The position numbers and the translations under genes are program-made. The notes below the pieces were generated by a model. That model saw only the letters and a list, made by a program, of their open reading frames with translations. It searched no databases and was not told the DNA's origin. Positions 51,294-62,817 of a stretch of 64,000 nt of DNA are shown one piece after another. Numbering within the stretch: the stretch's first letter is position 1; each line of letters opens with the position of its first letter. Origin of the DNA: Spongospora subterranea f. sp. subterranea (taxonomy: Eukaryota > Endomyxa: Phytomyxea > Phytomyxea > Plasmodiophorida); NCBI GenBank assembly GCA_049724395.1, contig JAUGWO010000105.1, positions 38,857-102,856 on the forward strand, given 5' to 3'.

Positions 51294-54200
51294 CGCTGAA
51301 CCTGACTTCCGACTCGCTCTACCATTCCCTTGCTTCTCATATCTTGCCTGAACCTCATTGCCACCGCCGAAACTTTACCCCTTCCAATCCGTGTAAATTC
51401 ACACTTGTCCACGAACGCATTATGACCGGCAGGAGCCCAAGCGACTACTCGGACAACAACAACAGTTGGATGAGGTTCTTGCTCAACTAGCTCAACATCG
51501 GCTGGAGATCACAACTCAGATCAACTAGCTGATGGAAGCGAACGCACTCCTGTTGGAACAGATTCGAGTCCAACACTTACGACCCACAGCTCTCGACTCC
51601 ACTATCAACAACCGACCGCTCCTCAATGACCCAAAACTGAAGTTCCCGGAAAATGTTGACGGTGACCAAGCCGTGTTTCGGCATTGGATGGGTCAAGTGC
51701 AACATTTCCTGGCCGCTCAACCCCTCACCTATTCCTCCGATCTGCAGCGCGTCGCTTTGGTATGTTCAATGCTAACCGGGCAGGCACAAGCCTGGCTCAT
51801 CCCACTGTATGGGGCGGCCAGTGCCGTCCTCACCGACCTGCCTCGACTCTGAACGGCGATCAGGCTTTCGACCCGGCGCGAGCAAACAAGGCGGCCGACG
51901 CCTTCGCAACCTGACAATGCGCCAACAGCAGTTGTTTGAGTATTGCAGCCAGTTCCGTTTGTTAGCACAGGATATGGACTGGACGCAGTCGACACTGGTT
52001 TACCACTTTCGGCTGGGCTTGCCGATCGACCAGCAACGCGTGCTGATGTTGGTAGAGGGCACAGGCAACCTTTCACCTCGCTGGATCAGATAATATCTGC
52101 AACAACGTCCTCTCACTCGAAGATGGAGTCGTTTCGGCCACCCCGTACTCATCGCTCAGTCGTTCCACAGTCTCCCATTCCCACTACCGACTCAAACCTT
52201 CGCGAAGCCGACCTCATGGCCCACTCTCGGACGAAGAGAAAGATCGTCGACGGCGGCTTGGATTGTGCCCTTACTGAGGAAATTCTCATTCGAATGAGCA
52301 ATGTCCTGCGCCAGCACGAAAATATCAATACAATCCTGCAAATTCGAATTACGCTCGTTTTCGTCGGCTTGTACTTTTCCGTCCTCCATTCTGTCTCCAG
52401 ACGGTGTTGCGATCCACAGCAGTACTTATATGTTATTGGATAGTGGGGCTTGATGGACGCCGCATTCGCTACCAAACACAAAAGACCTACCCAGCATACT
52501 CACACGCCTATCACAATCTCTAGTTTCAAACGCCACCAGGCCGTGATTGGTAAAGAATCGGAAACCATTCGTCTGCAAGTGGATGGTTTTTTTTTGCAAC
52601 ACTTCTTTCCGGATTGTCAACTACTTAACATTCCCCATTCTTCTGGGCTATTCGAGGTTGGTGAAGCACAATCTAACCGTCAATTGGATATCCCGCTCCC
52701 TTCGGTTTCCGTATGTAGTGCATTCATTCGCGACACAGACCGCCAACACTTCCCAAACAGCCGTCACCCCAGCATCCGTCTCATCCGCTTCTATTCTATT
52801 TGATGCATACATCCAATTCTCCGACGTTTTCGACGACAAAAAAGCAGGCTTGCAGTTCGCCGGTAATGTTTGTCGAAAAGAAGGACAAATCTCTTGGTTT
52901 ATGTGTTGATTATCGGCAACTCAATTCGATTACTATCAAAATCGGCACCCCCTTCCCCTTATCAACGCCATTTTGTCTAGTGTTGATTCTGGAAGAGTGT
53001 TTTTTAAGATAGACCTTCGAAATGCAAACACCTTGTTCGCCTCAAAGAAGGCGACGAATGGAAAACAGCATTTCGGACAAAATTCGTCCTGTTTGAGTAT
53101 CCAGTGATGCCTTTTGGCCTAGCCAACGCGCCAGCTTTTTTCCAAAGATTCATGAACAATATTCTACACGATTGCATCGATCGCTTCGTCGTTGTTTACA
53201 TAGACGACATCTTGATTTTTCCCCCAATATCAACGAGCATGTTCAACTTGTTGAAACGGCTCTCAGGAATCGCAAGCACAACCTTTTTGCTGATCTTCAC
53301 GTTATTGAGATTGATTTCCTGTGGTTCCGCTTGTCCTCTCGTGGGTTGCTGATGGACCCAGAGCGTATATCTGCCATCCTGTCGTGGCCAGTTCCTCAGT
53401 CAGTCAAGGAACTAGAGTCGTTCCTGGGGTTGGCCAAGGGGTCTACCGGGGATTCATCGTCAATTATTCTCAAATCACCAACTCTATGTTTTCCGTAACC
53501 AAGAAGGATACTCCCTACAGGTGGACTTCCAGAGTACCGATGCTGCATTTCAGGACCTGAAGTCGGCTTTGTTGTTTCGGCGCCTGTTTTTAACGACACT
53601 TTTGATCCCACTTTAGACATTATTGTTGAACCAGATGCATCTGATTATGCCCTTGGCGCTATTTTATCTCAAACCTACCCGGATTGGTTTACATCCTGTT
53701 GCGCTTTATTCTCGGAAACTCAAGGAGCTGTTGTCAGTTGTGACATCTTTCAGTCGTGCCGCCATTTCTTGGATGGAGCTATGTCCTTAATACTTGTTTT
53801 GAGCGGCCACAAAAATCTGGAATGGTCTATGACAACAAAACTGGTAAATCGTCGTCAAGCTCGATGGTCCTTATTTTTGTCCCAATTGAATTTCGTCATC
53901 CGTCACCGTGCCGGCCCACTTTCCCAGAAGCCACATGCGTTATCTCGCCGCCCTGATTTGTCTTCGGACTCCTAGCCATCACTACATCAACCCGTGTTTC
54001 CCAGCTCACGCTTTGTCAATGCTATGACACTGTCAAGGTGCCAAACAAGAAGTGGTTGTTGATATTCCTCGCCGTTTGGCTATTCAATCCTCATGTCACG
54101 ATTCGCGATTAGCAGGCCATTTTGGTATCAACAAAACTTTGAGTTGGTTGCTCAAATTACACCTGGCCTGGCATGCGGAAAATTGTCCAATCATTTGTTC

Positions 54201-56310
54201 TTCTTGCGATGTTTGTACTCGCTCCAAGGTTCCACGTCGCAAACCCGCTGGACTGTTGCTTCCCGTGCCAATTTCCTCACAACCAATGGTCATCCATTTC
54301 TATGGATTCCATAGTGGGGTTTTGACAGCATTCTGGTGGCTGTCGATCGATGTACTAACATGGACCACCATTTTATTCCATGCCACGAAGCGATTACCAG
54401 TCTACAGCTGTCCAAACTTGTATTCGCTCAGGTTTTCAAATTTCACGGTCTCCCAGTTTGTATCTCACGTTTGGAATGTATTGAATTATTTGCGGATCGA
54501 TCGCAATTTGTCATCGGTTCGCCATCCCGATTCTGATGGTCAAACGGAGCGAGTAAGTCACATTCTTGAGGCGTATCTGCGCTGCTTTATTAACTTCCGC
54601 TAGAATGATTGGGTGGACCTATTACCGATGGCAAAATTCGCATACGACAACTCCTTCCATTCGGCAACTGGAGTTTCACCATTCAACGCGAATTTCGGGT
54701 ACCATGGTCGTCACGATTTCTTTAAACCAAATGCTTGGCCGTGTTCAAATCCCGCCGTTGTTGATATGATTTCCCATCTTCATGATGTTCAAAAGCAACT
54801 GCAAATAACATTACGCAAATCGGTGGATACTTTGAAGCTATTTTCCGATCGGAAACTTCGGCCTACTCTCGTCTACAACGTTGGCGACCAGGTGTGGTTG
54901 ATTCGCGACACGATTCCTGCTACAGTACTAGACCCTGCGATAAATTTGGCGGAGAAAAGGTTAGAGCCGTTCACAATTGTTCGTTAAATTAACCTGGTCG
55001 CTTATGAGGTGGACCTTTCCAAGAATTCTAGGTTGCACAGGGTATTCCACTCTCTCGCTGTTGGAACTGTATGTTTCAAATGTCCTTCCTGATCGGAAAC
55101 CGTGTAATCCTCCCCCTTTTGCGTTGGATGATACTCAGCAACCATTGTACGAAGTAAAAGACGTCATTGCGTGTCGTTTGTTTTTAGAGGACAAATGCAG
55201 TACTTCGTGGATTGGAAGGGCTACGATGTTTCTGACCGAACATGGAAACCTTCATCGTCGCTACTCTCGTCGACCACCCCAACCCTAAAGAAGGCTATTG
55301 CCGAGTTCCATCGCACACACCCTCGTCACCCCCTTTTGAGATGGAGGATACTGTCATGAACCGTATTGCGACTCTAAACCATGAGACGCGATTACCAGAA
55401 CCATTTCGGGTGTAAATTTCCCAGCAACTATACGAACTGTGGTGGCGGGCATCGCTGCAGCGACCCGCGAGTGTGCTACAGATATTGTCCATTCGTGGGC
55501 ATCCACTCATGAGGCATTGCTGCAACGCTGGTTCCAAGATCGCATACAGTTTTGGGATTTCCTCTCTTTGCAAACGTCTCGGATAACTTTGAGTATGACC
55601 CGGCGTTCCCGTTTCAGCTGTGTTTCCAACAGCTTCATATACGGTATGGAATTGGGGTCATCTGATTGCTCCGCATGATACTGGTTAAATATTATGCAAT
55701 GATGGACCAAGTTCCTTCTGCAGTCTTGGTCAGCATTCGAATACCCTTCAGAATCGCCAAGCAGTGGCGACATTTTGTAGTCGTTCAAAGGTATATGCAT
55801 CGGTGCCCTCCCTGTACAAAGTATTTCCCAGTGATGACCCAGCAGTCGATCCTGTTGTGATGGTTTATTACGTATTTATTGGATCGGTCGGAAACTTTGC
55901 ACAAACTCTGGGCATAATGTCTGGGTTTTTAGACCGGTCCAATAAATCCTCAACAGGATCGACTGCTAGGTCATCGCTGCGAAATGCCTTGTAGAGGGCA
56001 CTGATGCATATACCTATAAACGACTCCAATATGACGCCACTGCTTGGCGATTCTGAAGGGTATTCGAATGCTGATCAAGACTGCAAAAGGGACTTGGTCC
56101 ATCATTGCATAATATATAACCAGACTCGGCAAACAGTTTCAACTTTATGCAGACATTATGCCCAGAGTTTGTGCAAAGTTTCCGACCGATCCAATAAATA
56201 AAAGTCGCAGTAACTTGATAAACCATCAACGGTACCGGTCCGAACTGGGCAATGCTCAGTTCGGACCACGTCGTATATTTCCAACATCAATCTCTCTTGA
56301 ATTGGGTCAT
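51180..56310 (+). mobile_element. Decayed Ty3/gypsy-type LTR retroelement (fossil)
   Basis: Parts in order: gag-like (about 51.5-52.1 kb); an aspartic-protease-like patch (about 52.4 kb); reverse transcriptase with the YIDDI signature (about 52.8-53.4 kb); RNase H-like (about 53.5-54.0 kb); integrase with a C-terminal chromodomain-like region (about 54.05-55.3 kb). This order, integrase after RNase H, is that of the Ty3/gypsy group, chromovirus-like. A short repeat (GGTACCGGTCCGAACT) at about 51193 and 56232 may mark remnants of end repeats. The element is broken many times (on the order of ten or more breaks) and appears moderately old. Confidence 0.85.
55690..56222. repeat. Inverted repeat pairs at the retroelement's right side
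   Basis: Block A (55694-55805) reappears inverted at 55998-56120, and block B (55859-55924) reappears inverted at 56150-56222, giving an A-B-A'-B' layout. B contains TTTATTGGATCGGTCGGAAA. These look like rearranged end-repeat pieces of the adjacent fossil element. Confidence 0.65.
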
Positions 56311-56881
56311 CAACTCCCTTATATAGTCGCATAAAAAAAAAAGAGAATTTTCAAACTGAGGACTCGGCTGGTCAATGTCGGCCGGATATGATCGATTCAC
56401 AGATGATCGTGATTGTGGGCCATTATCATATCGTCAACGTACATTCTTTAGCCTCAAAACAGCTTCGCCCTCATACCGATTTCCCCAGATGTTCTTTTTT
56501 ATCTGCTTTTTCCGCACGAATCCTGCCTGATTTAGGCCATTGATGGTCTTGTTTAGCCTCGAAACTTGAGAAGAGCCTGTAATTAATCCTTCTGGCTGAT
56601 TTAAAACGATGTTCTTCGTTGAGGTAGGGCGCCCACCGGCTCCAGTTGGCGTAATTTGAGCCGTGAATGTCCGACAACGCTAGCAATGCTCTCACGAATC
56701 TTGATGATGTGTCACTGGAGCAAACTTTTCACCGTGATCGACTCCGAAGCTCGGGAATACTCTTTGGCTACCAACCTTGCTGTGGCAAGATTACAGAATG
56801 AAAAAACCTCAAAACTTTTCTTACAGGAACATGAATGAACAGATTTAATCACACAGTTTCGCTATCTTCTTCCGCTGACTT
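56311..56881. other. Spacer between retroelement and OHCU decarboxylase gene
   Basis: No supported gene. A plus-strand frame at 56656-56838 has no domain and overlaps the 3' flank of the OHCU decarboxylase gene. Confidence 0.4.
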
Positions 56882-57551
56882 TCAAACAAGGTTGCGTAGT
56901 CGAATGGCGGTGATCTTCGTCTGCTCCAAAGCAGCTTTATGTAATTCGTCTTTTCTCGACGACAGAAGCCTGTTTCGAATATCGGAAACCATCTCATGTC
57001 CTGATTTTCCTGTCGCACAAACTAGATAAATGAACCTATAGAAACAAGAAAAACATTCGCCTGCTATTTCTCAACATTCTGCGGCCATGCTTTATCGTAC
57101 CCGAACTTGCGTTCATATTCAACATTGAGGTTCCTCATATTTTCTTGGATCTCATTCGGAGCGGTCGACATTCCTGATTGCTCTTTGGACTCAATTTTCT
57201 GGTGGGACTTGGTTTGATCACCGATCTTTGGGTGTGTCGCTATTGAACCCGAGTCGGCTAGCAAATTTGTGATTAGCTTCAATCCCATACCGAATGTCGC
57301 CAGCCACTGATCCGATTCCAGACCCATGAACGTTGTCGTCGCCATCTCTATCAGCTTATCATCATCGGTTGCCGCTGGTAGGTTGGCCATCATTGCAGAC
57401 ACCCATTGCCGGTTTGGGCAGCCTGAACACCCGTATTCCCATCAATCCATGACTGCGGTTTACACGAGCGGGATGTACATGAGAACAAGGTTGACTCCAG
57501 GTCTGATCTAATTTTATTCGATAGATATCGGGAAATGCTGTCCGAGTGCAT
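56882..57551 (-). CDS. URAD: OHCU decarboxylase (urate catabolism)
   Basis: Spliced from several short exons (exon 1 57551-57479; introns 56, 51 and about 69 bases) into a protein of about 165 residues, the usual length. Family landmarks appear in order: LFSCCPNRQWVSAMM (family CCGS..W...M), DQWLATFATHPKIGD with the catalytic-site His, SKEQSGM, NVEYERKFGFIYLVCATGKS, and a C-terminal helix pair ending TKITAIRLRNLV. The enzyme decarboxylates 2-oxo-4-hydroxy-4-carboxy-5-ureidoimidazoline to (S)-allantoin, after urate oxidase and HIU hydrolase; in many eukaryotes it is peroxisomal. No C-terminal SKL is seen. None of the single frames shows the family on its own; it is clear only after intron removal. 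All key residues are present and the gene looks intact. Confidence 0.88.
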
Positions 57552-57811
57552 GGCGTTTTGCCTTGTTCACGTGAAGTTGCCAACTCTAATGGTCTGGGTT
57601 GGCGACTTGAGTATGTAACAGTAGGTACACAGTGATGGGCCATGCGTTTCAGCTGTCGACAGCTGGCCTAGTCAGAATCATAATTTTCAGCCGTCGACTT
57701 CCGGCCCAACCAGATTTGGTTTTTCAACTGTCGTTGTTATATACATTCAGACTTGCCGGTTATTTTCCTGGTCATATTCCAAGGTGCGGCAAAGGTCAGT
57801 TTTTAGACCAA
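57552..57811. other. Upstream region of OHCU decarboxylase gene
   Basis: About 260 bases, no supported gene. TTTCAGCTGTCGACAGC near 57647 is a short palindromic stretch with a related CAGCCGTCGACTTCC near 57690. Confidence 0.35.
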
Positions 57812-58290
57812 TGCCGGCTATATGAACTTGACTATATATGGTCATAGACCAATCCAGGACCTGCTACGAATCCAGTGTCTGTTGAAACTATTATGTGGAT
57901 GGCCGTCGAAAAAAACAGCTGTACTGACTTGGCAATCTATAGTTCAATAATCACTGGGTGTTGATCGACCTGGATGATGTGATGATTTTCCTCTGATCCA
58001 CTGAGGTCGGCAACATTTCAACACAAACTACAGGAGGTGTTCATTGTCACAATGGCTTCTGCTCAGGCAGATTATCAACTGTCCGAGTGCGAACTCAACC
58101 TGAAAAGGATCCATTACCTTTTTGAGTATTTTCAATAAATTTATGAGCAAATGCATTCCAATATTCTCACGCACGTGACTATAGACATCGGTTTTCGACG
58201 GTCATCCGCATAATAGTTGTAATAAACAGTGGATTCGTAGCAGGTCCTGGATTGGTCTAGGACCATATAGAGTCATGTTTTATATAGCCG
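57812..58290. repeat. Foldback repeat, arms about 105 bases
   Basis: AGACCAATCCAGGACCTGCT at 57846 is repeated inverted near 58260, and the neighbouring GGATGGCCGTCGAAAA and CCGGCTATAT blocks also pair. The arms are roughly 57812-57920 and 58185-58290 and diverge by about 15-20 percent. The loop of about 265 bases contains a partial inverted copy of the adjacent minus gene. Confidence 0.75.
58018..58105 (+). pseudogene. Partial inverted copy of the 58.3-kb hypothetical gene
   Basis: Plus-strand VFIVTMASAQADYQLSECEL resembles LFIHKVAAAQADQSIVPDEL encoded on the minus strand at 58.35-58.44 kb, at both DNA and protein level. The copy is short and has no open extension. Confidence 0.4.
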
Positions 58291-58313
58291 GAATTGCTCA
58301 TGAATTTATTAAA

Positions 58314-58600
58314 TTAACTCGAAAAGACAGTGAATCCCAATGAGGTCGAGTTCAGGGACAGTTCATCCGGCACGATGGACTGATCTGCCTGAGCAGCAGC
58401 CACTTTGTGAATAAATAACCCACAGTTTACAGAGCCGTCAATTGGAAATTTAACGGTTCGAACAACCTGTAGGTAGTACAGCTTGGAGCAGCAATATCGA
58501 CGATGCACAAAGCCAAGGAAGTGTTCATGCAACCTTATTCTGAACCGTGCGACCCAAGTTCCAACAGACAAAGGATGCGACAAGCAGCCGTTTCCACGTG
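58314..58600 (-). CDS. Hypothetical protein, C-terminal exon(s)
   Basis: A minus-strand frame with LHEHFLGFVHRRYCCSKLYY, VKFPIDGSVNCGLFIHKVA and SLNSTSLGFTVFSS before a stop at 58314. No family recognised. It may be the end of a longer gene reaching to about 58794 through an intron. Existence of a partial inverted copy nearby suggests duplication by, or with, a mobile element. Confidence 0.3.
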
Positions 58601-58795
58601 GGGGGCAATCCGCAAATGTGGCGCCGTGGAAGCGTCCGCTTTGCGATGGAATGGGTCGACCGAGTCAAACGGGTTGGGATGTAAGCGCTAACCGGATAGT
58701 TTCCGCAAAGGCGATTGTTGGTATCCCCGTACAAACTTGTCCGGATTCTCCAATATGAGTAGGCATGACGTCCGTAATTGAAAAATCTGGACAAA

Positions 58796-59280
58796 ATGCT
58801 CTCCTATATCCTGCTCTTTCTTCGTGCTGTTGAGGCCCTGACGTTCTCGGGTCCTCAGTTTGTCCCAGAGCTGACGACGTTGACTCCCAGCGACGTTGCG
58901 ACTCGATTAGCGGTCACAATTGCGGAAAAAAATTGTCATCATGATGTGATTATATCGATCGTGAAAACTCAATCTCAGAGTTCTGTCTGGTTCGCCAGCT
59001 TTGTGGGCACATATTTCAAATATGAGTCCGGCGGATTACCTGTTTCCCAATGCCCATTCCAATGAGGAAGTTGACGCACCTATAAGGCGTCAATTTCCTG
59101 GCGCAATACAAACGTGTTTGCAAGCAGGTAACCGGCCGAGATGGACCATTTGGCACATTTTCATTCGGAAGACCGGATGGCTGTTTGGAGCGTGGGGATG
59201 CCCTTCTGACATCGATTTTAGCAAAGCATCTCGACACAAAAGTCTGCAAATGGCTTGACGGTACAAAGCCGATGCGCTAA
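58796..59280 (+). CDS. Possible secreted Cys-containing protein, partial model
   Basis: It starts at an inner Met with a hydrophobic signal-like segment (MLSYILLFLRAVEALTFSGP), then DVATRLAVTIAEKNCHHDV. A plausible intron of about 105 bases (donor after SQ near 58980, acceptor CTATAAG near 59085) leads to NFLAQYKRVCKQVTGRDGPF, RPDGCLERGDALLTSILAKH and DTKVCKWLDGTKPMR before a stop. Several cysteines and the signal segment suggest a secreted protein. The splice model is tentative and no family is recognised. Confidence 0.35.
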
Positions 59281-59628
59281 CACTTTTGAAGACCGCGAAG
59301 AATCAACGGTAAACACTTTTTGGCAACTCATTCACTCAACCCTTTCAACTCATAAACCTGCCAGGGACGATTACTGGAAGCCATTTGGATTTTCAAAATT
59401 CAGGCTTGCATTAAGCATCAATACGGACACATCATCTGAGAGGTTTCCAGCATTAGGGGGGAAATAAATCGTTTATTGGGTGACTGTTGGATCGTTTTCC
59501 GTTCATCACAGATTTAATCTGCAGGATGCCGCTGCTGCAACCCTGAAGAATGATGCTGCCTGAGATCTGCACCAAGTGATCCAAGATATTCTAGATAAAG
59601 CCTAAACGTTGACATGTGGTTTTCATAG

Positions 59629-59941
59629 GCTAATTTCGCGATTGCCAGAATTGGACAGCCCCCAGTTGTCTCAGCTATCGCCGGAACCTCATCATACCAC
59701 AGATGGTGTGACCAGATCACTGTAATTTTAACTGTATATTGAATGGCGTTCCCAGAGCCGGAAATTATCAACGACACCGTTGTTACCTGCTCGATCTGCA
59801 GGCCATCGGAAAAAATAATGGGGATTTTGATGTCGCAGAAACTTCGCAATGGGTTAAAAACCTAGCAAAAGCTGGCAAAATTGGAGTTGATGATCCAGAT
59901 TCAGGTCGCTGTCAATGCAATGCCATCCACGGTCTTGGCGC
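59629..59941 (+). CDS. Exons of an unknown gene next to the hAT insertion
   Basis: Exon 59629-59733 reads ANFAIARIGQPPVVSAIAGT then SSYHRWCDQITVILT (35 codons). A 68-base GT-AG intron (59734-59801) follows, and the next exon reads AIGKNNGDFDVAETSQWVKN, GVDDPDSGRCQCNAIHG. The hAT element lies directly after it, at 59942. Sequence after the element (62818-63096) holds further open frames, for example GTNVAVVCAYLYLDAFDK, so the transposon may have landed in an exon or intron of this gene. Function unknown. Confidence 0.35.
59934..59941. repeat. hAT target-site duplication, left copy
   Basis: CTTGGCGC, identical to the copy at 62810-62817; perfect identity suggests a fairly recent insertion. Confidence 0.88.
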
Positions 59942-59951
59942 TAGAGATGCG

Positions 59952-60135
59952 GAGTCGACTTAATGACTCGACTCGACTCCAAGTTTTGCTGAGTGACTCG
60001 GAGTCGACTCCAGCAAAACCTGGGGTCACTCCGAGTCGACTCCGAGTCATTTTGAGTCGACTTGGAGTCGACTCGGAGTTGAGTCGACTCGGAGTCATTT
60101 TTGAGTCGACTCGGAGTCATTCGAGTCGACTCAAA
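59952..60135. repeat. Left subterminal GAGTCGACTC array of the hAT element
   Basis: Palindromic GAGTCGACTC and related GACTCGGAGTC units repeat about a dozen times in 180 bases. A matching array lies at 62662-62795. Confidence 0.85.
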
Positions 60136-60189
60136 CTCCAAGTCGTTTTGAAAGTCTGCCTATCGTTCAACCATAATGGTAAATTTTAA

Positions 60190-62490
60190 TTAGAGTTTAA
60201 TTTTCAGCCACGACTGTAACTCGCAGACTGCCGAAACGCAGTCATCTCCGAGGCGTGCGCGCCTCTTCGATACGGTTGTGCCCGCTCTTGAAAAAGCCTG
60301 TTCACTAGGAACCGACGTGGACATGATGGCCAAATAATCTTTGGCCATCAATGACACTCTTGGATACATAAAACCATTGAGTTTGAACCAAAGCAAAACG
60401 TCTCGACTGGACTGCTCGATTGACATGTTCGTATGGGCAATCCAGCGTTCCAATTCCCGTGCAAACGACTCTGAACTGTTGTCGGACGTGCGCTGACTCT
60501 GCGTCGTTAGAGATAGAGCTTCAATGAGCTTGCTCTTCTTCTTTGCAGGCACTTCTAAAGAAGAGCATCCGTCGAGTCCGTTTTCATTGTCGACCCTGGA
60601 CACTATTCGTCAAAACTTGAAACAATCTCATTAGTTGTCGTTAGATCTGCTAACCTATTCATGTACGTTGTCGTATATATGAACTCCACGAGAGCCTTCG
60701 CATCGTCAACATCAATACCACAATTGGCTAAACTGCCTTTTACCCTGGGATCGAGCAATGCGGAAATCACCGAATGATCATTGACCATAAGATCTTGGTA
60801 TTGTGTGAGTTTGGCTTGAATAGCTACAGCGAAAGCTTTTGCATGCTGTGAACGGAATCCATTTGGTGATGCAACTGTTTGATTGACGTGCTGCTGGATG
60901 TGAAAGAAGACTGGGACAGCCAGCCCAAGGGTTGGATAGGTTGAGGCGGACATCAACTCTGTTGCATCTTTGAACGGCTCGAGAAATGAGCAAAAGTCCT
61001 TGATGGCGTTCCACGATATGTTATCGATGGGCCTAGCCAGGAAATCTGATGGCCCAATGGTGAAAGCTGTGTAACCCTCAAATCCCTCACGGATTCTTTT
61101 TAATAGTTCATCGACAGGCTTTCGAAGTTGCAATGCTGTCTTCAGCATGTCAAAAGTGCTGTTCCATCTTGTTTCACAATCCAATTGAAGTAAGTTAGAG
61201 GGTGCATTCAGTGCATTGCGAATCTCCTGGAATGTTTCCATTAGCTTTGGTGAATCAGATATTTTTTTGGTTACGTCACGGATGCGACCTATTGCTGCAT
61301 CGACAGCAGGAGCATTCTTAAGCCCATCTTTGACAGCTACCTGTAAGACATGTGCAAAGCAGCGAATGAGAACGACTTGTTGGTCGTCACCATGGTCAAC
61401 AGCAACCGTATTCGAATTCTCAGATGCATCATCGTCAACCGACACCGATGTGCGATCTTCAGCAATAGATCGCAAATGTTCCTTATGCAAATCGTTGTAA
61501 TTCTTCGTTAACGCGGGATTTGTTGATGCATTGTCTGCGGTTATCGTCCACACAGATGAAAGCAAATCCGGATGCATGTCGATAAGACAGTTAAACAGGG
61601 CAGCTGCCAGACGCTCAGAGGTGTGAGGATAGAGCACTCGTATGAATCCAGCAATGATGGATACAAGTTCCCAACTGTCGTCAATGAAATGCAAACTAAC
61701 GACCATATACCCTACAAGCGCTTAGGTTTGGTAACTACAAAAGAAAAATAAGGTAAATGTACAGACCTCTCTTAGCGGACGAAGTCCACATATCAGTAGT
61801 GATGCTACACTTGCGATTCCTGATGTGCCTTAAAAGAAATGAGCGAACTTTTACACGGGTTGCTTCCCAATGCTTCAGAATCCTGGTCCGCACTGTATCT
61901 CTCGACGGCACGACATAACGTCTTTCCAGGGTATCGCAAAAATCAATAAAGTCAGCCTGGTGAACAACATTGAAAGGCTGCGAATGATTGATGATCCATT
62001 TGATAAGATGATCGTTCGCTTTGTCAATACGATGGCTTTCCATCGGCGGACCTGACATTTTTCTGGCAATCAGTTTGTTTCTAGAAACTTTAAAAAAGCC
62101 GTCGGTCAGCTTCATCTGGGTTGGGTCTGGAAGGTAAACTTCTTTGTGCTTGATTCTTAAATGCCGACGAATTGTGAAGGTATTCTTGGTGTTCCAAACC
62201 TAACAAATGTAATGGTTGGGTAGACGGTATCATGGCAATCGGATCATGGGGTAAGAACATACCTGCTTTACCTTCTTGGCGTTGCAGAGCTTACAACTCC
62301 ATATTTTGCGTCCGTTTAGAACGATTTGCTCAATGTGAGCATTGACATCTGATAGGGTATTCCCTGACGAACTCGGTGCCGTTGAAAGAAGGTCACCATT
62401 CTCCGACTCATATTCGCGAGTACAGTCGATATCATCGAATTCAATGACTTCGCAAAAAGTTTCATCATGATCTGGCATCGTTGCTGTCAA
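60190..62490 (-). CDS. hAT transposase (BED finger to hATC dimerisation domain)
   Basis: Exon 1 (from 62490) has the first half of a BED zinc finger (IWSCKLCNAKKVKQ); exon 2 completes it (TFTIRRHLRIKHKE) and runs to SITTDMWTSSAKRG; exon 3 (61706-60603) carries the RNase H-like core (SLHFIDDSWEL, WTITADNASTN, IRCFAHVLQVAVKDGL, DCETRWNSTFDM, LLDPRVKG); the last part holds the hATC region (YLAIMSTSVPSEQAFSRAGT, KRRARLGDD) and ends at 60190. Introns of about 55-75 bases join the first three exons. Between exon 3 (SSFDE then TAG) and the last part (RVDNENGLDG) the frame shifts by one base near 60600 with no room for an intron, so this copy may be inactive by a single recent change, or the base may be a sequence error. 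Confidence 0.88.
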
Positions 62491-62661
62491 TTACAAATTC
62501 ACAATCGTCAATCGTGATTCGTGGGATGCAGAACTGGATTGCGGACTCCGGACTTGGGTTTGACTGCATACCAACCTATTAGGATTATTGACTGCATACC
62601 AATCTAAAATAGGATTATTGAGTATTGACGGCATACCAACCCTATAAATAGATATACCTGG

Positions 62662-62795
62662 TTGGAGTCGACTCGGAGTGACTCCGAGTTGACTCAGCAA
62701 AACCTGGAGTCACTCCGAGTCGACTCCATCATAAACTGGAGTCATGAGTGGAGTCGAGTCGACTCAGAGTCACTCGGAGTCGACTCGACTCGTGA
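62662..62795. repeat. Right subterminal GAGTCGACTC array of the hAT element
   Basis: Same motif family as the left array; units such as GAGTCGACTCGGAGTGACTC. The symmetrical placement suggests transposase binding sites. Confidence 0.85.
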
Positions 62796-62809
62796 GTCAC
62801 GCAAGTCTA

Positions 62810-62817
62810 CTTGGCGC
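62810..62817. repeat. hAT target-site duplication, right copy
   Basis: CTTGGCGC, identical to 59934-59941. Confidence 0.88.

Larger units (their letters stand above)
59942..62809 (-). mobile_element. hAT-family DNA transposon with 8-bp target duplication
   Basis: The element is flanked by CTTGGCGC at 59934-59941 and again at 62810-62817, the 8-bp duplication typical of hAT elements. Its ends start TAGAGATGCGGAGTCGACTT (left) and, on the opposite strand, TAGACTTGCGTGACTCACGA (right), giving an imperfect terminal inverted repeat with a TAGA start as in known hAT ends. Subterminal GAGTCGACTC arrays sit inside both ends. It carries one transposase gene. Length is 2,868 bases. Confidence 0.9.

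Noticed and set aside
57632-57847. 71-residue plus ORF upstream of the foldback
   Set aside because: No domain, and it runs into the foldback arm; more likely chance.
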